DNA from: Brachybacterium paraconglomeratum
Lineage (GTDB): Bacteria > Actinomycetota > Actinomycetes > Actinomycetales > Dermabacteraceae
Assembly (NCBI RefSeq): GCF_003994255.1
Contig: NZ_ML133853.1
Coordinates: forward strand, 229,951 to 293,950
Direction: 5' to 3'
Length of the DNA: 64,000 bases
Each line of letters opens with the position of its first letter. Within the stretch, counting starts at the first letter, position 1. A program made the position numbers and the translations under genes. The notes beneath the pieces were generated by a model. That model was not told the DNA's origin. It was given only the letters and a program-made list of their open reading frames with translations, and made no database searches. Shown piece after piece: positions 16,251 through 25,524 of this stretch.

Positions 16251-17426
16251 TCAGTCCTGGACAACGTCCTCCCAGCTGCGGGAGGCGGCCGAGCGCACGA
16301 TCGTCTCGCAGATCTCGGCGGCGCTGACCCCGTCGGCCGCGCTCGGCGCGAGGCGCGTGCCGTGGACCGCGTCGGAGAGGAAGGCGGCGCCCTCGATGGT
16401 CTTGAGGTCGTCGAAGCTCATGGGGATGCCGGGGCCGGGCTGGAAGCGGGCGTAGTCCCCGTGGCCGGGGCCGGCGAGCACGGTGGTGTAGCCGTGCTCG
16501 GTGCCGCCCTCGCCGATCATCACCTCGAACTCGTTCATGCGGGTGAAGGACCAGCGGGCCGAGCCCTCGGTGCCGAACACCTCCAGCGCGTAGTCGCTGC
16601 GATGGCCGCGGGCGACGCGGGAGGACTCCAGCGTCGCGTGCGCCCCGCCGTCGAGCCGGGCGAGCGCCGCGACCCAGTCCTCGTTCTCGACCTCCCCGCG
16701 CTCCTCGCCCACCTCGAAGCCGCCGTGGCCCACGCCGAGCTTCGTCGGGATCGGCCGGTCGCGGACGAAGATGTCGGTGGCCGCGGAGACCTCGGCGATC
16801 CGCTGCCCGGTGACGTGCTGGACCAGGTCCGCGCCGTGGGAGAGCAGGTCGCCGATCACGCCGCTGCCGCCCTTGGCGCGATCATAGCGCCAGGTCAGCG
16901 GGCCCTCGGGGGAGGAGGCGTAGTCGGCGATCAGCCAGCAGCGCACGTTCGTGATCCGCCCCAGCCGCCCACCGCGGACGAGCTCGCGCAGGTGCGCGAT
17001 CGCGGGGGCATGGCGGTAGTTGAAGCCCACCGCGGTCGCGATGCCGGCGCCGCCCCGGGCCGCCGCCGCGGCGTCGCGGATCTCGCGGGACTGCTCGGCG
17101 GAGACGCCCATCGGCTTCTCGATCCAGAAGGGTTTTCCCGCCGTGGCCGCCTTCACCGCGAAGTCGCGGTGGAGGAAGTTCGGGGAGCAGATCGAGACGA
17201 CGTCCACTTCCGGATCGGCGAGCACCTCGTCGATCGAGGCGACGGCCTTCTCGAAGCCGAACTGCTCCACGGCGGCCTGCTGGTTCTCCTCGATCGGGTC
17301 CGCCGCGACCACGAGCCGCGGGCGGATGCCCAGCTCCGGGAAGCGGGAGGGGAGGCGCTGGTAGGACGCGGAGTGCAGCCGCCCCATCCAGCCGAGGCTC
17401 ACCACGCCGATGCCGATCTCACGCAT
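16251..17426 (-). CDS. Gfo/Idh/MocA-family oxidoreductase
   Basis: 391-residue NAD(P)-dependent dehydrogenase, last gene of the leftward inositol-side operon. The N-terminal Rossmann motif is VVSLGWMGRLH, in which the usual GxG is SLG. The cofactor/catalytic block WIEKPMG carries the family EKP lysine, and GGGRLGRIT and GDLLSHGADL follow, the histidine being the family catalytic position. The start at 17426 has GAAGGAGA upstream. Inositol clusters often hold several such paralogues that oxidise or reduce inositol isomers (IolW, IolX and similar). Exact substrate unknown. Confidence 0.88.
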   Translation of the reverse strand: MREIGIGVVSLGWMGRLHSASYQRLPSRFPELGIRPRLVVAADPIEENQQAAVEQFGFEKAVASIDEVLADPEVDVVSICSPNFLHRDFAVKAATAGKPFWIEKPMGVSAEQSREIRDAAAAARGGAGIATAVGFNYRHAPAIAHLRELVRGGRLGRITNVRCWLIADYASSPEGPLTWRYDRAKGGSGVIGDLLSHGADLVQHVTGQRIAEVSAATDIFVRDRPIPTKLGVGHGGFEVGEERGEVENEDWVAALARLDGGAHATLESSRVARGHRSDYALEVFGTEGSARWSFTRMNEFEVMIGEGGTEHGYTTVLAGPGHGDYARFQPGPGIPMSFDDLKTIEGAAFLSDAVHGTRLAPSAADGVSAAEICETIVRSAASRSWEDVVQD

Positions 17427-17559
17427 GTCGTCTCCTTCAGGAAGTCCGGAAGATGGAGATGGCCGAGGGGACGCGGGTCCCGTCGCCCTGGGCCGGCGAT
17501 GCCGTCGCCCATCGGCCCGGTGGTGGGGCCGGGGCGCTGCCGCACGTCGGCCCCGGGGC

Positions 17560-18429
17560 TCAGTCGGCGCCGAGCTCCTTCTGGATCCGTTCGCGCATCC
17601 GCACGTTGATCGCGTCGGCCTCCTCCTCCCAGCCGAACACGCACACGGACACGGGCCCGTCGTACTCGCGCTCGCGCAGGTAGGCGAAGGCGGCGTCCCA
17701 GTCGATCTGGCCGTTGCCGATCTCGTTGTGCTGGTGGATGCGGGCATCGACTCCGGGCGGGTTCACGATGTAGCGGTTGCCGACGTTCGCGGTGTGGTCG
17801 AAGACGTCCGCGATGTGCAGGTGCTTCAGGCGGTCCCCGGCGTAGTCCATCATCTCGCGCGGGTCCCGGGCGCCCTGGCCCAGGTGGTAGGCGTGCGGGA
17901 AGCAGAACTCGTAGTTGAGCCAGTCGCGGTCCACGCCGCGGATGATCTGCACGGCCCGGTCGTTCTCCTCGACGAAGTCGTAGGGGTGCGCCTCGATCGT
18001 GCACTCCAGGCCGTACTTCTCGAAGACGGGGACAAGCTCCTCCATCGACCTGTAGAACTGCCCCTCGCTCTGCCGGGGACGGTTCGGGTCGCCGGAGAAC
18101 TCGGTCGCGATCAGCGGCACCTCGAGGGCGTCGGCGATCTCCAGCAGCCGCCTCCAGTTGCGCACCTGCGCCTGGCGCTCCTGCTCGTCGGGGCTCGCCC
18201 AGTCGAAGACGGGGTTGAAGGTCCAGATCTTCACCCCCGTATCCTTGATCGCCTGCTTCACCTCGGCGATCTGGTGACGGTCCACCTTGGGGTAGTGGTG
18301 CCACTCGTGGAAGTCCGCGCGAGGCGAGAGCTCGAGGTACTCGAAGCCGAGCTCGGCGGCCTTCGCGAGCTCCTCGGCGACGCTGAGGTGGGGGTGGTAC
18401 ATGGACGGGTCAAGCAGGATCTTCACCAT
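17560..18429 (-). CDS. iolH: IolH-like TIM-barrel sugar isomerase family protein
   Basis: 289-residue xylose-isomerase-like TIM barrel. Its N-terminal LAKAAELGFEYLELSPRADF, the block VRNWRRLLEIADALEVPLI, EAHPYDF and HLHIADVFDH match the pattern I know for IolH of actinobacterial and Bacillus inositol clusters. Likely metal ligands are the Glu of TIEAHP and His residues of FPHAYH and LHIAD. A GGAGG site precedes the ATG. It lies 66 nt after the IolE-like gene and 133 nt before the Gfo/Idh gene. IolH has no firmly settled reaction; an isomerase or epimerase role is inferred. Confidence 0.75.
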   Translation of the reverse strand: MVKILLDPSMYHPHLSVAEELAKAAELGFEYLELSPRADFHEWHHYPKVDRHQIAEVKQAIKDTGVKIWTFNPVFDWASPDEQERQAQVRNWRRLLEIADALEVPLIATEFSGDPNRPRQSEGQFYRSMEELVPVFEKYGLECTIEAHPYDFVEENDRAVQIIRGVDRDWLNYEFCFPHAYHLGQGARDPREMMDYAGDRLKHLHIADVFDHTANVGNRYIVNPPGVDARIHQHNEIGNGQIDWDAAFAYLREREYDGPVSVCVFGWEEEADAINVRMRERIQKELGAD

Positions 18430-18495
18430 GGAGGTCCTCCTTCGAAGGGGCGGGGCCGACGCGGTGCGCGGCGCGGCGGGGTCAGCGGGGACGGG

Positions 18496-19452
18496 TCACT
18501 TCACGCCCAGGCCGCACTCGGCCAGGAACTCGCGGGTCGCGATGGCGTTGGGCAGCGGGAGCGACGGATCGCAGGGGTAGAGGTCCTGCTCGCAGATCAC
18601 GTACAGCTCCTTGTCGAGGGTGACCAGCTTCTGGACCAGGTCCTCCATGTCCGGCAGACCGGCTGGCGGCTTCACCGAGGCGCCCTTGGCGACGGCCTCG
18701 CCGAAGGGCCAGTCCTTCTCGTGCGCCTCGCGGGTGATGTCCGGGTCGAAGGCCTTGATGTGCACGTAGCCGATCCGCTCGGGGTACTCGTCGATCATCG
18801 AGATCGGGTCGCCGCCGCCGTAGACGATGTGGCCGGTGTCCAGGCAGAAGCTGACCAGCTCCGGATCGGTCGCCTCGAAGACGCGGGCGATCTCCTCGGG
18901 GGTCTCGATGTGGGAGTCGCCGTGGGGGTGCAGCACCATCGTGAGGCCGTAGTCCTGCTTCATGATGCGGCCCAGCTCGTTCGCGTTCTCGACGTAGCGC
19001 CGCCACGCCTCGCCGGTCAGCTCCCGGTCGTCGGTGAACTCCCAGGTCTTCTCGTCGCGGTACATCGGCGGCAGGTGCACCATGTACTCCGCGCCGACGG
19101 CGGCGTGGGTCTCGGCGATCGCGCGGAAGGTCCTCTCCGTCTCCGGCCAGGCCTCCTCCTTGTGCAGGATGCCCCAGCCGGTGCCGGCCACGACGCGGAA
19201 GCCGTGCTCGTCCATCACGGACGTCAGCTCCTTCGCGTCCTTCGGGAAGTAGCCCCAGGGCCCGGTCTCCATCACGGAGAAGCCGGCCTCGGCCATCTCG
19301 CCGAGCGCGGTGCGCCACGGGATCTGCTTCTCGTCCTCGGGGAACCACACGCCCCACTGGTCGGGGCAGACGCCGATCGTGAGCTTGTCGTAGGGCGCGA
19401 CGGGATTGCGGGACTTGTCGCCGGCGGCGGGGGAGGGCGAGGTGGTGGTCAA
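18496..19452 (-). CDS. iolE: IolE-like inosose dehydratase family TIM barrel
   Basis: 318-residue TIM barrel. The N-terminal IGVCPDQWGVWFPED, the metal-site stretch VLHPHGDSHIETPEE, CLDTGHIVYGGGDP and GYVHIKAFDPDI follow the order in inosose dehydratase IolE, which removes water from 2-keto-myo-inositol. The best start is TTG at 19452: GAAGGAG lies just upstream and no ATG or GTG fits. It follows mmsA after a spacer with a long hairpin and is followed by iolH. Assignment as the operon's dehydratase is likely, since no other IolE candidate is closer in sequence, but a related isomerase is possible. Confidence 0.65.
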   Translation of the reverse strand: MTTTSPSPAAGDKSRNPVAPYDKLTIGVCPDQWGVWFPEDEKQIPWRTALGEMAEAGFSVMETGPWGYFPKDAKELTSVMDEHGFRVVAGTGWGILHKEEAWPETERTFRAIAETHAAVGAEYMVHLPPMYRDEKTWEFTDDRELTGEAWRRYVENANELGRIMKQDYGLTMVLHPHGDSHIETPEEIARVFEATDPELVSFCLDTGHIVYGGGDPISMIDEYPERIGYVHIKAFDPDITREAHEKDWPFGEAVAKGASVKPPAGLPDMEDLVQKLVTLDKELYVICEQDLYPCDPSLPLPNAIATREFLAECGLGVK

Positions 19453-19532
19453 GACTCTGCTCCTTCGGAGGTCATGCGGGGCGTGGGGCCGGAGTGCCGG
19501 ACGTGGAGCCGGCGGTGGGGCGGCTGCTGATG

Positions 19533-19594
19533 AGGTTTTGCTGTCACTACGACTCATGCGGGTGCTGTCATGAGTCGTAGCGGACGCAAAACCT
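19533..19594 (-). terminator. long hairpin downstream of mmsA
   Basis: The 26-nt arms 19533-19558 and 19569-19594 are inverted repeats: AGGTTTTGC pairs with GCAAAACCT and ACGACTCATG with CATGAGTCGT, with an internal mismatched section. The loop is 10 nt. It follows mmsA on the leftward strand and probably lowers transcription into the iolE-like gene. Confidence 0.7.
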
Positions 19595-19748
19595 GCGGGG
19601 CCGGGAATCCGGGGGCCGGCGGGACGGGCCTGGGGGCCGACGGGACGGCCAGGCGGCTGACGAGACGGGGTTGCGGCCGGGCGGCCGACGGGACGGGCCG
19701 GGCGGCCGACGGGGGCCGCCCGGCCCCGTCGGCCGCCCGTGCGGCTGC

Positions 19749-21245
19749 TCAGTCGTGGGTCGGGAAGCTCATCGAGGACTCGACCGTCTCGTTCTGGGAG
19801 GGCCAGCGGGTGGTGACGGCCTTCTGGCGGGTGTAGAAGGAGACGCCCTCGGGGCCGTGGGCGTGGTGCTCGCCGAACAGCGAGTCGTTCCAGCCGCCGA
19901 AGGAGTAGTAGCCCACCGGGGTCGGGATCGGGACGTTGATGCCGATCATGCCCACCTGGATCTCGTCCCCGAAGCGGCGCGCGTAGTGGCCGGAGTCGGT
20001 GAAGATCGCGGTGCCGTTGCCGAAGGGCGAGGCGTTGACCAGGTCGATCGCCTCGTCGAAGTTGTTCACGTGCATCACCACGAGCACCGGGCCGAAGACC
20101 TCCTCGGTGTAGGTCGGGTGGTCGGCGGCCAGGTCGGTGATGATCGTCGGCCCCACGAAGTTGCCGTTCTCGTGGCCCTCGACCACGAGGCCGCGGCCGT
20201 CGACGACGATGGTGGCGCCGGCCTGCTCGGCCTCGTCTGTCATGCGGATCACGCGCGCCTTCGCGTCGGGCGTGATGACCGGCGGCATGTCGGTCCTCTC
20301 GTCGTCGCCCGGACCGACCACGAGCTTCTCCGCCTCGGCCTTGATGGCCGCGATGAACTCGTCGTGGATGTCGCCGACGGTGACGGCGACCGGCACGGCC
20401 ATGCAGCGCTCGCCGGCGGAGCCGAAGGCGCCCGAGGCGACCTGCGCGGCGGCGAACTCGACGTTCGCATCCGGCATCACCACGGCGTGGTTGTTCGCGC
20501 CGCCCAGGGCCTGGACCCGCTTGCCGGCCGCGGAGGCGGTGGCGTGGACGTGCTTGGCGATCGGCGTGGAGCCGACGAAGGAGACGCCCTTGATGCCGTC
20601 GTGGGTGCACAGCGCGTCGACGACGGTCTTGCCGCCGTGGACGACCTGGAACACGCCGTCGGGCAGGCCGGCCTCCTGGTAGAGGCGGGCGACGATGTTC
20701 GAGGCGGAGGGGTCGCGCTCGGAGGGCTTGAGGATGAACGCGTTGCCGGTCGCGATCGCGATCGGGTGCATCCAGAAGGGCACCATCGCCGGGAAGTTGA
20801 ACGGGGTGATCCCGGCGACGACGCCGAGCGGCTGGCGCAGCGTGTGCGCGTCGACGCCGGTGGAGACGTTCGCCGAGAAGCCGCCCTTGAGGTCCTGCGT
20901 GATCGAGGTGGCGAACTCGAGGGTCTCCAGGCCGCGGGCGATCTCGCCCTTCGCATCGCCGACGGTCTTGCCGTGCTCGCGGGAGATCACGACGGCGATC
21001 TCGTCGGTGTGCTCGATCATCAGCTGGCGCATCCGGTAGAGGATCTGGGTGCGCTTGGCGAGCGACACCTTCGCCCAGCCCTTCTGCGACTCGAGCGCGA
21101 CCTGGACGGCCTGGTCGACGGTGGCCTCGTCGCCGAGGTGGAGGGTGCCGACCTCCCTGCCGGTGGCGGGGTTCATGATCGGCTGGGTGGAGCCGGCGGT
21201 GGCGACCTCCTGGCCACCGATCCAATGCGTGATCTCGTATCCCAT
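19749..21245 (-). CDS. mmsA: methylmalonate-semialdehyde dehydrogenase (acylating), MmsA/IolA
   Basis: 498-residue CoA-acylating aldehyde dehydrogenase that converts malonate semialdehyde (last inositol step) or methylmalonate semialdehyde to acetyl- or propanoyl-CoA. Family blocks are GVVAGITPFNFPAMVP, KPSERDP, the nucleophile C281 in GERCMAVP, and EEVFGPVL. A TGAGGAGAA site precedes the ATG. It lies downstream of iolD in the same orientation, consistent with the end of the inositol pathway. Length is normal for the family and no key residue is missing. Confidence 0.95.
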   Translation of the reverse strand: MGYEITHWIGGQEVATAGSTQPIMNPATGREVGTLHLGDEATVDQAVQVALESQKGWAKVSLAKRTQILYRMRQLMIEHTDEIAVVISREHGKTVGDAKGEIARGLETLEFATSITQDLKGGFSANVSTGVDAHTLRQPLGVVAGITPFNFPAMVPFWMHPIAIATGNAFILKPSERDPSASNIVARLYQEAGLPDGVFQVVHGGKTVVDALCTHDGIKGVSFVGSTPIAKHVHATASAAGKRVQALGGANNHAVVMPDANVEFAAAQVASGAFGSAGERCMAVPVAVTVGDIHDEFIAAIKAEAEKLVVGPGDDERTDMPPVITPDAKARVIRMTDEAEQAGATIVVDGRGLVVEGHENGNFVGPTIITDLAADHPTYTEEVFGPVLVVMHVNNFDEAIDLVNASPFGNGTAIFTDSGHYARRFGDEIQVGMIGINVPIPTPVGYYSFGGWNDSLFGEHHAHGPEGVSFYTRQKAVTTRWPSQNETVESSMSFPTHD

Positions 21246-21276
21246 GGTGGTTCTCCTCAGGTGCGTTGCGGGTCGG

Positions 21277-21387
21277 GGTGCGGCCTGTGGGGGCCGCGGG
21301 TCCGGGGGTGCGGCCGACGGGGGCCGCGGGGCGGGTGCGGCCGACGGTGGCCGCGGGGCGGGTGCGGCCGACGGTGGCCGCGGGACA
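21277..21387. repeat. tandem repeat of about 27 nt in the iolD-mmsA spacer
   Basis: GGTGCGGCCGACGG units start at 21307, 21334 and 21361, exactly 27 nt apart, with a diverged 30-nt unit at 21277. Each contains GGCCGACGG and GGCCGCGGG. The same GGCCGACGGG word crowds the spacer after mmsA (about 19605-19735). Function unknown; it separates two genes of one operon. Confidence 0.75.
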
Positions 21388-21408
21388 GGGCCGGTCAGGC
21401 CCGGCAGG

Positions 21409-23328
21409 TCACAGGTAGTGGCGCTGCGGGGCGAGGTCGGCCTCGTACTGCGCGCGGGCGTCCTTGGTGGACTCCAGGCGGGAGACGGCGCTGACCGGCA
21501 CGTCCCACCAGCCGATCCCGGGCGGGTTCGGGCCGTACAGGTTCGTGTTGACCACGATCGCGGTCGCCTCGGCCGACTCCTCCGCGCGGCGGTACGCCTC
21601 GCGGAAGGACTCGGTGTCGGAGACCTCCTGCACCTCGAGGCCGTAGGAGCGGATGTTCGCGGGGATGTCGAAGGGCAGCTTGTCGCCGTCGAGCATCCCG
21701 CTCTTCTCGTCGCGCATGCGGTACTTGGTGCCGAAGCGCTGGCTGCCGTGGGACTCCGAGAGGGAGCCGATCGAGGACCAGCCGTGGTTCTGCAGGATCA
21801 CGAGGATGACCTTGATCCGCTCGGCGACGATGGTCGCGATCTCCTGCGGTGCCATCTGGAAGGTGCCGTCGCCGATGATCGCGACGACCTCCGACTCCGG
21901 CGCGGCCATCTTCGCGCCGAGCGAGGCGGGCAGCTCGTAGCCCATGCAGGAGTAGCCGTACTCGAGGTGGTACTGCTGCGGGGAGCGGGCCTTCCACAGC
22001 GCCTGCAGGTCGCCGGGCATGGACCCGGCGGCGTTGATGACGATGTCGGTGTCGCCCATCAGCTCGTTCAGCGCGCCGAAGATCTCGGTCTGGGCGGGCA
22101 GCTCCTGGTCGTGGGGCTGGAAGCAGGGCTCGACGAGCTGCTCCCAGTCGGCGCGGAGCTGCCTGGCCCGCTCGCCGTGCGCGGCGGGGGCCTGCCAGCC
22201 GGAGAGCCCGACCTGTAGCGCGGCGAGGCCCTCGCGGGCGTCGGCCACCAGCATCGTCGCGGCGTGCTTCGCGGCGTCGAAGGCCTTGACGTTGAGGTTC
22301 ACGAAGCGCACGTCGGGGTTGCGGAAGGCGGTGTGGGAGGCGGTGGTGAAGTCGGTGTAGCGGGTGCCCACGCCGATCACCACGTCGGCCTCGGCCGCGA
22401 GCGTGTTCGCCGCGTCGTTGCCGGTCGCGCCGACGCCGCCGATGCACAGCGGGTGGTCGGCACTCAGCGCGCCCTTGCCGGCCTGGGTGTCCAGCACCGG
22501 GATGCCGGTCGCGTCGGTGAAGGCCGCGAGCGCCTCGCTCGCCTCGGAGTAGATCGCGCCGCCGCCGGCGATGACGACGGGGCGCTCCGCCCCGCGGATC
22601 ACCTCGAGGGCGCGGTCCAGCGCCGCGGGCTCCGGCACGGGGCGGCCGACGTGCCAGGTGCGCTCGGCGAACAGCTCCGCGGGCCAGTCGTGCGCCTCGG
22701 CCTGCACGTCCTGGGGAAGACAGATCGTCACGGCGCCGGTCTCGGCGGGGTCGGTGAGCACGCGCATCGCGGCCAGCAGCGAGGGGATCAGCTGCTCGGG
22801 CCGCCAGATGCGGTCGAAGTAGCGCGAGACGGGGCGGAAGGCGTCGTTGACGGTGACGTCCATGGCCCGCTCGTCCTCGAGCTGCTGCAGCACGGGGTCC
22901 ACGGCGCGGTTGGCGAAGACGTCGCTGGGCAGGATCAGCACGGGGATCCGGTCGATCGTGGCGAGGGCCGCGCCGGTGACCATGTTGGTCGAGCCGGGGC
23001 CGATCGAGGCGGTGCACGCCATGGCCTGCAGGCGGTTCTTCGTGCGCGCGTAGGCCACGGCCGTGTGGACCATGTTCTGCTCGTTGCGCGCCTGGTAGTA
23101 GGGCATCTGCTCCTCGGCCGGGGCGCCGGCCTCGGCGGGGGCGGGGTCCAGCGCGTTCTGCAGGAGCGCCTGGCCGACGCCCGCGACGTTGCCGTGGCCG
23201 AAGATGCCGAAGGCGCCGGGGACCAGGCGCTGTCGCACGCCGTCGCGCTCGCTGTGCTGGGCGGCGAGGAATCGCACCAGCGCCTGGGCGACGGTGAGTC
23301 GGATCGTGCCGGTGGGGCTCTCGCTCAT
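21409..23328 (-). CDS. iolD: 3D-(3,5/4)-trihydroxycyclohexane-1,2-dione acylhydrolase (IolD)
   Basis: 639-residue ThDP-dependent ring-opening hydrolase of inositol catabolism, giving 5-deoxy-glucuronate. The N-terminal RLTVAQALVRFLAAQ and FGIFGHGNVAGVG, the middle IGPGSTNMV, PVVIAGGGA and AGKGALSADHP, and the C-terminal cofactor block IIGDGTFQMAPQE are typical of the family. The start at 23328 (MSESPTG) has GGAGG upstream; the frame continues open to 23427 with unrelated sequence. It is the first gene of the leftward inositol operon and diverges from the MFS transporter. Confidence 0.95.
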   Translation of the reverse strand: MSESPTGTIRLTVAQALVRFLAAQHSERDGVRQRLVPGAFGIFGHGNVAGVGQALLQNALDPAPAEAGAPAEEQMPYYQARNEQNMVHTAVAYARTKNRLQAMACTASIGPGSTNMVTGAALATIDRIPVLILPSDVFANRAVDPVLQQLEDERAMDVTVNDAFRPVSRYFDRIWRPEQLIPSLLAAMRVLTDPAETGAVTICLPQDVQAEAHDWPAELFAERTWHVGRPVPEPAALDRALEVIRGAERPVVIAGGGAIYSEASEALAAFTDATGIPVLDTQAGKGALSADHPLCIGGVGATGNDAANTLAAEADVVIGVGTRYTDFTTASHTAFRNPDVRFVNLNVKAFDAAKHAATMLVADAREGLAALQVGLSGWQAPAAHGERARQLRADWEQLVEPCFQPHDQELPAQTEIFGALNELMGDTDIVINAAGSMPGDLQALWKARSPQQYHLEYGYSCMGYELPASLGAKMAAPESEVVAIIGDGTFQMAPQEIATIVAERIKVILVILQNHGWSSIGSLSESHGSQRFGTKYRMRDEKSGMLDGDKLPFDIPANIRSYGLEVQEVSDTESFREAYRRAEESAEATAIVVNTNLYGPNPPGIGWWDVPVSAVSRLESTKDARAQYEADLAPQRHYL

Positions 23329-23458
23329 GCTGCCTCCGTTGTGCAGTCCCGCCGAGGCGGGAGTCGGTGCCTGCGTCGGCGGTCCGCGCGCCGCGGTCCA
23401 CTCGACGGTGAGTTCGTGATGGGTCAAGCATGGCCCGTCGGCCGGACCATGTCAAGAC

Positions 23459-23471
23459 TTTGTCATGACAA
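23459..23471. promoter_or_regulatory. iol operator candidate TTTGT-N4-ACAA (iolD side)
   Basis: TTGTCATGACAA is a perfect 12-bp palindrome within TTTGTCATGACAA, 131 nt upstream of iolD. The half-sites TTTGT and ACAA at the same 4-nt spacing recur upstream of iolC at 28375-28388. TTGT...ACAA is close to known HutC-family operators, and a HutC-type GntR gene ends this cluster. Confidence 0.6.
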
Positions 23472-23580
23472 GATTGATCCCGAGGTCCTGCAGGTCCGGC
23501 CCCAGAAGTGGGGGATCCGAGGTTCGAAAGGTCCTTCCGCACCCCAGGATGGTGTGTTAGCTTGCGTTCTCGTCAGCCCC

Positions 23581-23631
23581 GTCCGGTGGATAAGACCGGA
23601 CAATAAAGCTTTCCATAGGTCCCGAGGACCT
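23581..23631. promoter_or_regulatory. palindrome pair upstream of the MFS transporter
   Basis: GTCCGGT and ACCGGAC are separated by 7 nt at 23581-23601, and AGGTCC and GGACCT by 3 nt at 23617-23631. They sit about 170-220 nt before the transporter start and may be operators or part of its leader. No matching copies were noticed elsewhere. Confidence 0.4.
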
Positions 23632-23804
23632 GACATGGTGTCACCGTCGACCACACCCGAGCGTCGAGACGGCGGCGTCGGCCGGTCGCCGGCCCATCCT
23701 CCGGGGGACTCCCGGGAAGCGACTCCCAGACAGCGTGCGGCCCCCACAGCACAGCAGCCGCGCACCGACGCCCCGGCGTCGGCCTCAGGTTCCAAGGAGG
23801 GAAC

Positions 23805-25415
23805 ATGAGCTCCACACCGTCGGAGACGACCAGACAGATCCGTCAGCTGGTCGAGAGGACCCCGGCTTCGGGCAAGAAGCGTCGGATCGGCCTCCTCGCC
23901 ATCGTCGCCTGCCTCGGCGGCTTCCTCTTCGGCTACGACACCGGCGTGATCTCCGGCGCCCTGCCCTACATGCACATGCCCCTCCAGGCCGGCGGCCTGG
24001 AGCTGACCTCCCTCGAGGAGGGGCTCATCGGCGGCTTCCTGCTGGCCGGCTGCGCCGTCGGCGCGGTGCTGGGCGGGCGCCTGTCGGACCGCTTCGGCCG
24101 CCGCCACAACATCATGATCCTGGCCGCGCTGTTCTTCTTCGGCGCGCTGGCCGTGGCCTTCGCCCCCAACCTGCCGTTCATGTACGTCGCCCGCTTCGTG
24201 CTCGGCCTCGCCGTCGGCGGCGCGTCCACGACGGTCCCGGTGTACCTCTCCGAGTCCGCTCCCAAGGAGCAGCGCGGCATGCTGGTCGCGGTCGACCAGC
24301 TCATGATCGTCACCGGTCAGCTCGCGGCCTTCGCGATGAACGCGGTGATCGCCGCGGTCCAGGGCGGCCCCACCGCGGTCGTGGAGAACGACCCCTCGGG
24401 CACCTACGAGTCCGGCGCCTCCGTCTCCTGGGATCTCCTCGCGGGCATCGCCGGCGTCACCGTCTCGGACGGCAACGGCTTCGCCTGGCGCTGGATGCTC
24501 GTGGTCTGCTCCCTGCCCGCGATCGCGCTGTGGATCGGCATCCGCATGATGCCGGAGTCGGCCCGCTGGCACGTGGGCCGCGGCGAGCTCAAGGAAGCCA
24601 TCGGCGCCCTGAAGCGGATCCGTATCGAGGGGAAGCACGACGTCGTCACCGAGGTCGCCGAGATGGAGGAGAACCGCCGCCAGGAGGAGAAGCGCGAGAA
24701 GCTCAGCCTCAAGGCGGGCCTCAGGGTCCCGTGGCTGCGCTCGATCATCATCTTCGGCGGCACCTTCGCCATCCTCCAGCAGCTCACCGGCGTGAACACG
24801 ATGATGTACTACGCCCCCCGCGTGCTGATGGCCGCCGGCTTCGACTCGCAGGCCTCGATCATCCTCAACGTCTTCACCGGCGTCGCCTCGGTGATCGGCT
24901 CCGCCGCCGGCCTGCTGGCGCTGCGCCGCTTCGGCCGCCGCCAGGTGCTGCTGGTGGGCCAGGTGATCCTGACCCTGTCCCTGATCGCGATGACTGCGAT
25001 CTTCCTCTTCGGCATCAACCCCTACATCGGCCTGGACGGGCAGGTCTCCGCGGACATCCCGCAGTTCGTGCCCTACCTCGTCGTCGTGGTGATCGTGCTG
25101 TTCATGCTCGGCATGCAGTCCGGCCCCGGCCCGGTCATGTGGGTGATGCTCTCGGAGATCTTCCCCAACGCCATCCGCGGCGCCGCCAACGGCTTCGCGG
25201 TGATGATCCTGTGGATCACCAACATGATCGTGACCGTCATGTTCCCGGTGCTGATGGACGGGGTGGGCCCGGTGTTCACCTACGCCCTGTTCGCGGCGAT
25301 CAACATCTTCGCGGTCATCTACTACTACATCCGCGTGCCCGAGACGAGGAAGTTCACCCTCGAGCGCATCGAGTGGGAGTTCCGCGAGGCCGGCGGAGTG
25401 ATCCGCCTGCGCTGA
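23805..25415 (+). CDS. MFS sugar transporter, IolT-like inositol permease
   Basis: 536-residue inner-membrane symporter of the sugar porter family with about 12 transmembrane segments. Signatures are GFLFGYDTGVISGALPYM in TM1, DRFGRRHN in the TM2-3 loop, MPESARWHV after TM6, QQLTGVNTMMYYAP in TM7 and PETRKFTLE after TM12. Two periplasm-side loops are longer than usual (about residues 185-215 and 405-425). AGGAGGGAAC directly precedes the ATG. Its place opposite iolD makes inositol uptake the likely job; other cyclitols are possible. Confidence 0.92.
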   Translation: MSSTPSETTRQIRQLVERTPASGKKRRIGLLAIVACLGGFLFGYDTGVISGALPYMHMPLQAGGLELTSLEEGLIGGFLLAGCAVGAVLGGRLSDRFGRRHNIMILAALFFFGALAVAFAPNLPFMYVARFVLGLAVGGASTTVPVYLSESAPKEQRGMLVAVDQLMIVTGQLAAFAMNAVIAAVQGGPTAVVENDPSGTYESGASVSWDLLAGIAGVTVSDGNGFAWRWMLVVCSLPAIALWIGIRMMPESARWHVGRGELKEAIGALKRIRIEGKHDVVTEVAEMEENRRQEEKREKLSLKAGLRVPWLRSIIIFGGTFAILQQLTGVNTMMYYAPRVLMAAGFDSQASIILNVFTGVASVIGSAAGLLALRRFGRRQVLLVGQVILTLSLIAMTAIFLFGINPYIGLDGQVSADIPQFVPYLVVVVIVLFMLGMQSGPGPVMWVMLSEIFPNAIRGAANGFAVMILWITNMIVTVMFPVLMDGVGPVFTYALFAAINIFAVIYYYIRVPETRKFTLERIEWEFREAGGVIRLR

Positions 25416-25524
25416 CCCCGGCGCCGTCGGCCCGCCCGTCGGACCGCCCAGCTCCCGTCCCACCGACCACCCGCACGTCACCCGTCCCGCCGACCCCGTC
25501 GGCAGCCCGACCCGAGAGGCCCCC

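Larger units (their letters stand above)
23329..23804. other. divergent regulatory region between iolD and the transporter
   Basis: 476 nt without a convincing gene. It carries several palindromes: TTTGTCATGACAA at 23459-23471, GTCCGGT-N7-ACCGGAC at 23581-23601, AGGTCC-CGA-GGACCT at 23617-23631 and TGACA-TGG-TGTCA at about 23631-23643. The density fits a two-way control region with more than one regulator. Confidence 0.7.

Noticed and set aside
17410-19530. 706-codon rightward open frame over the iolH/iolE-like genes
   Set aside because: Crosses two well-supported leftward genes and has no recognisable domain.
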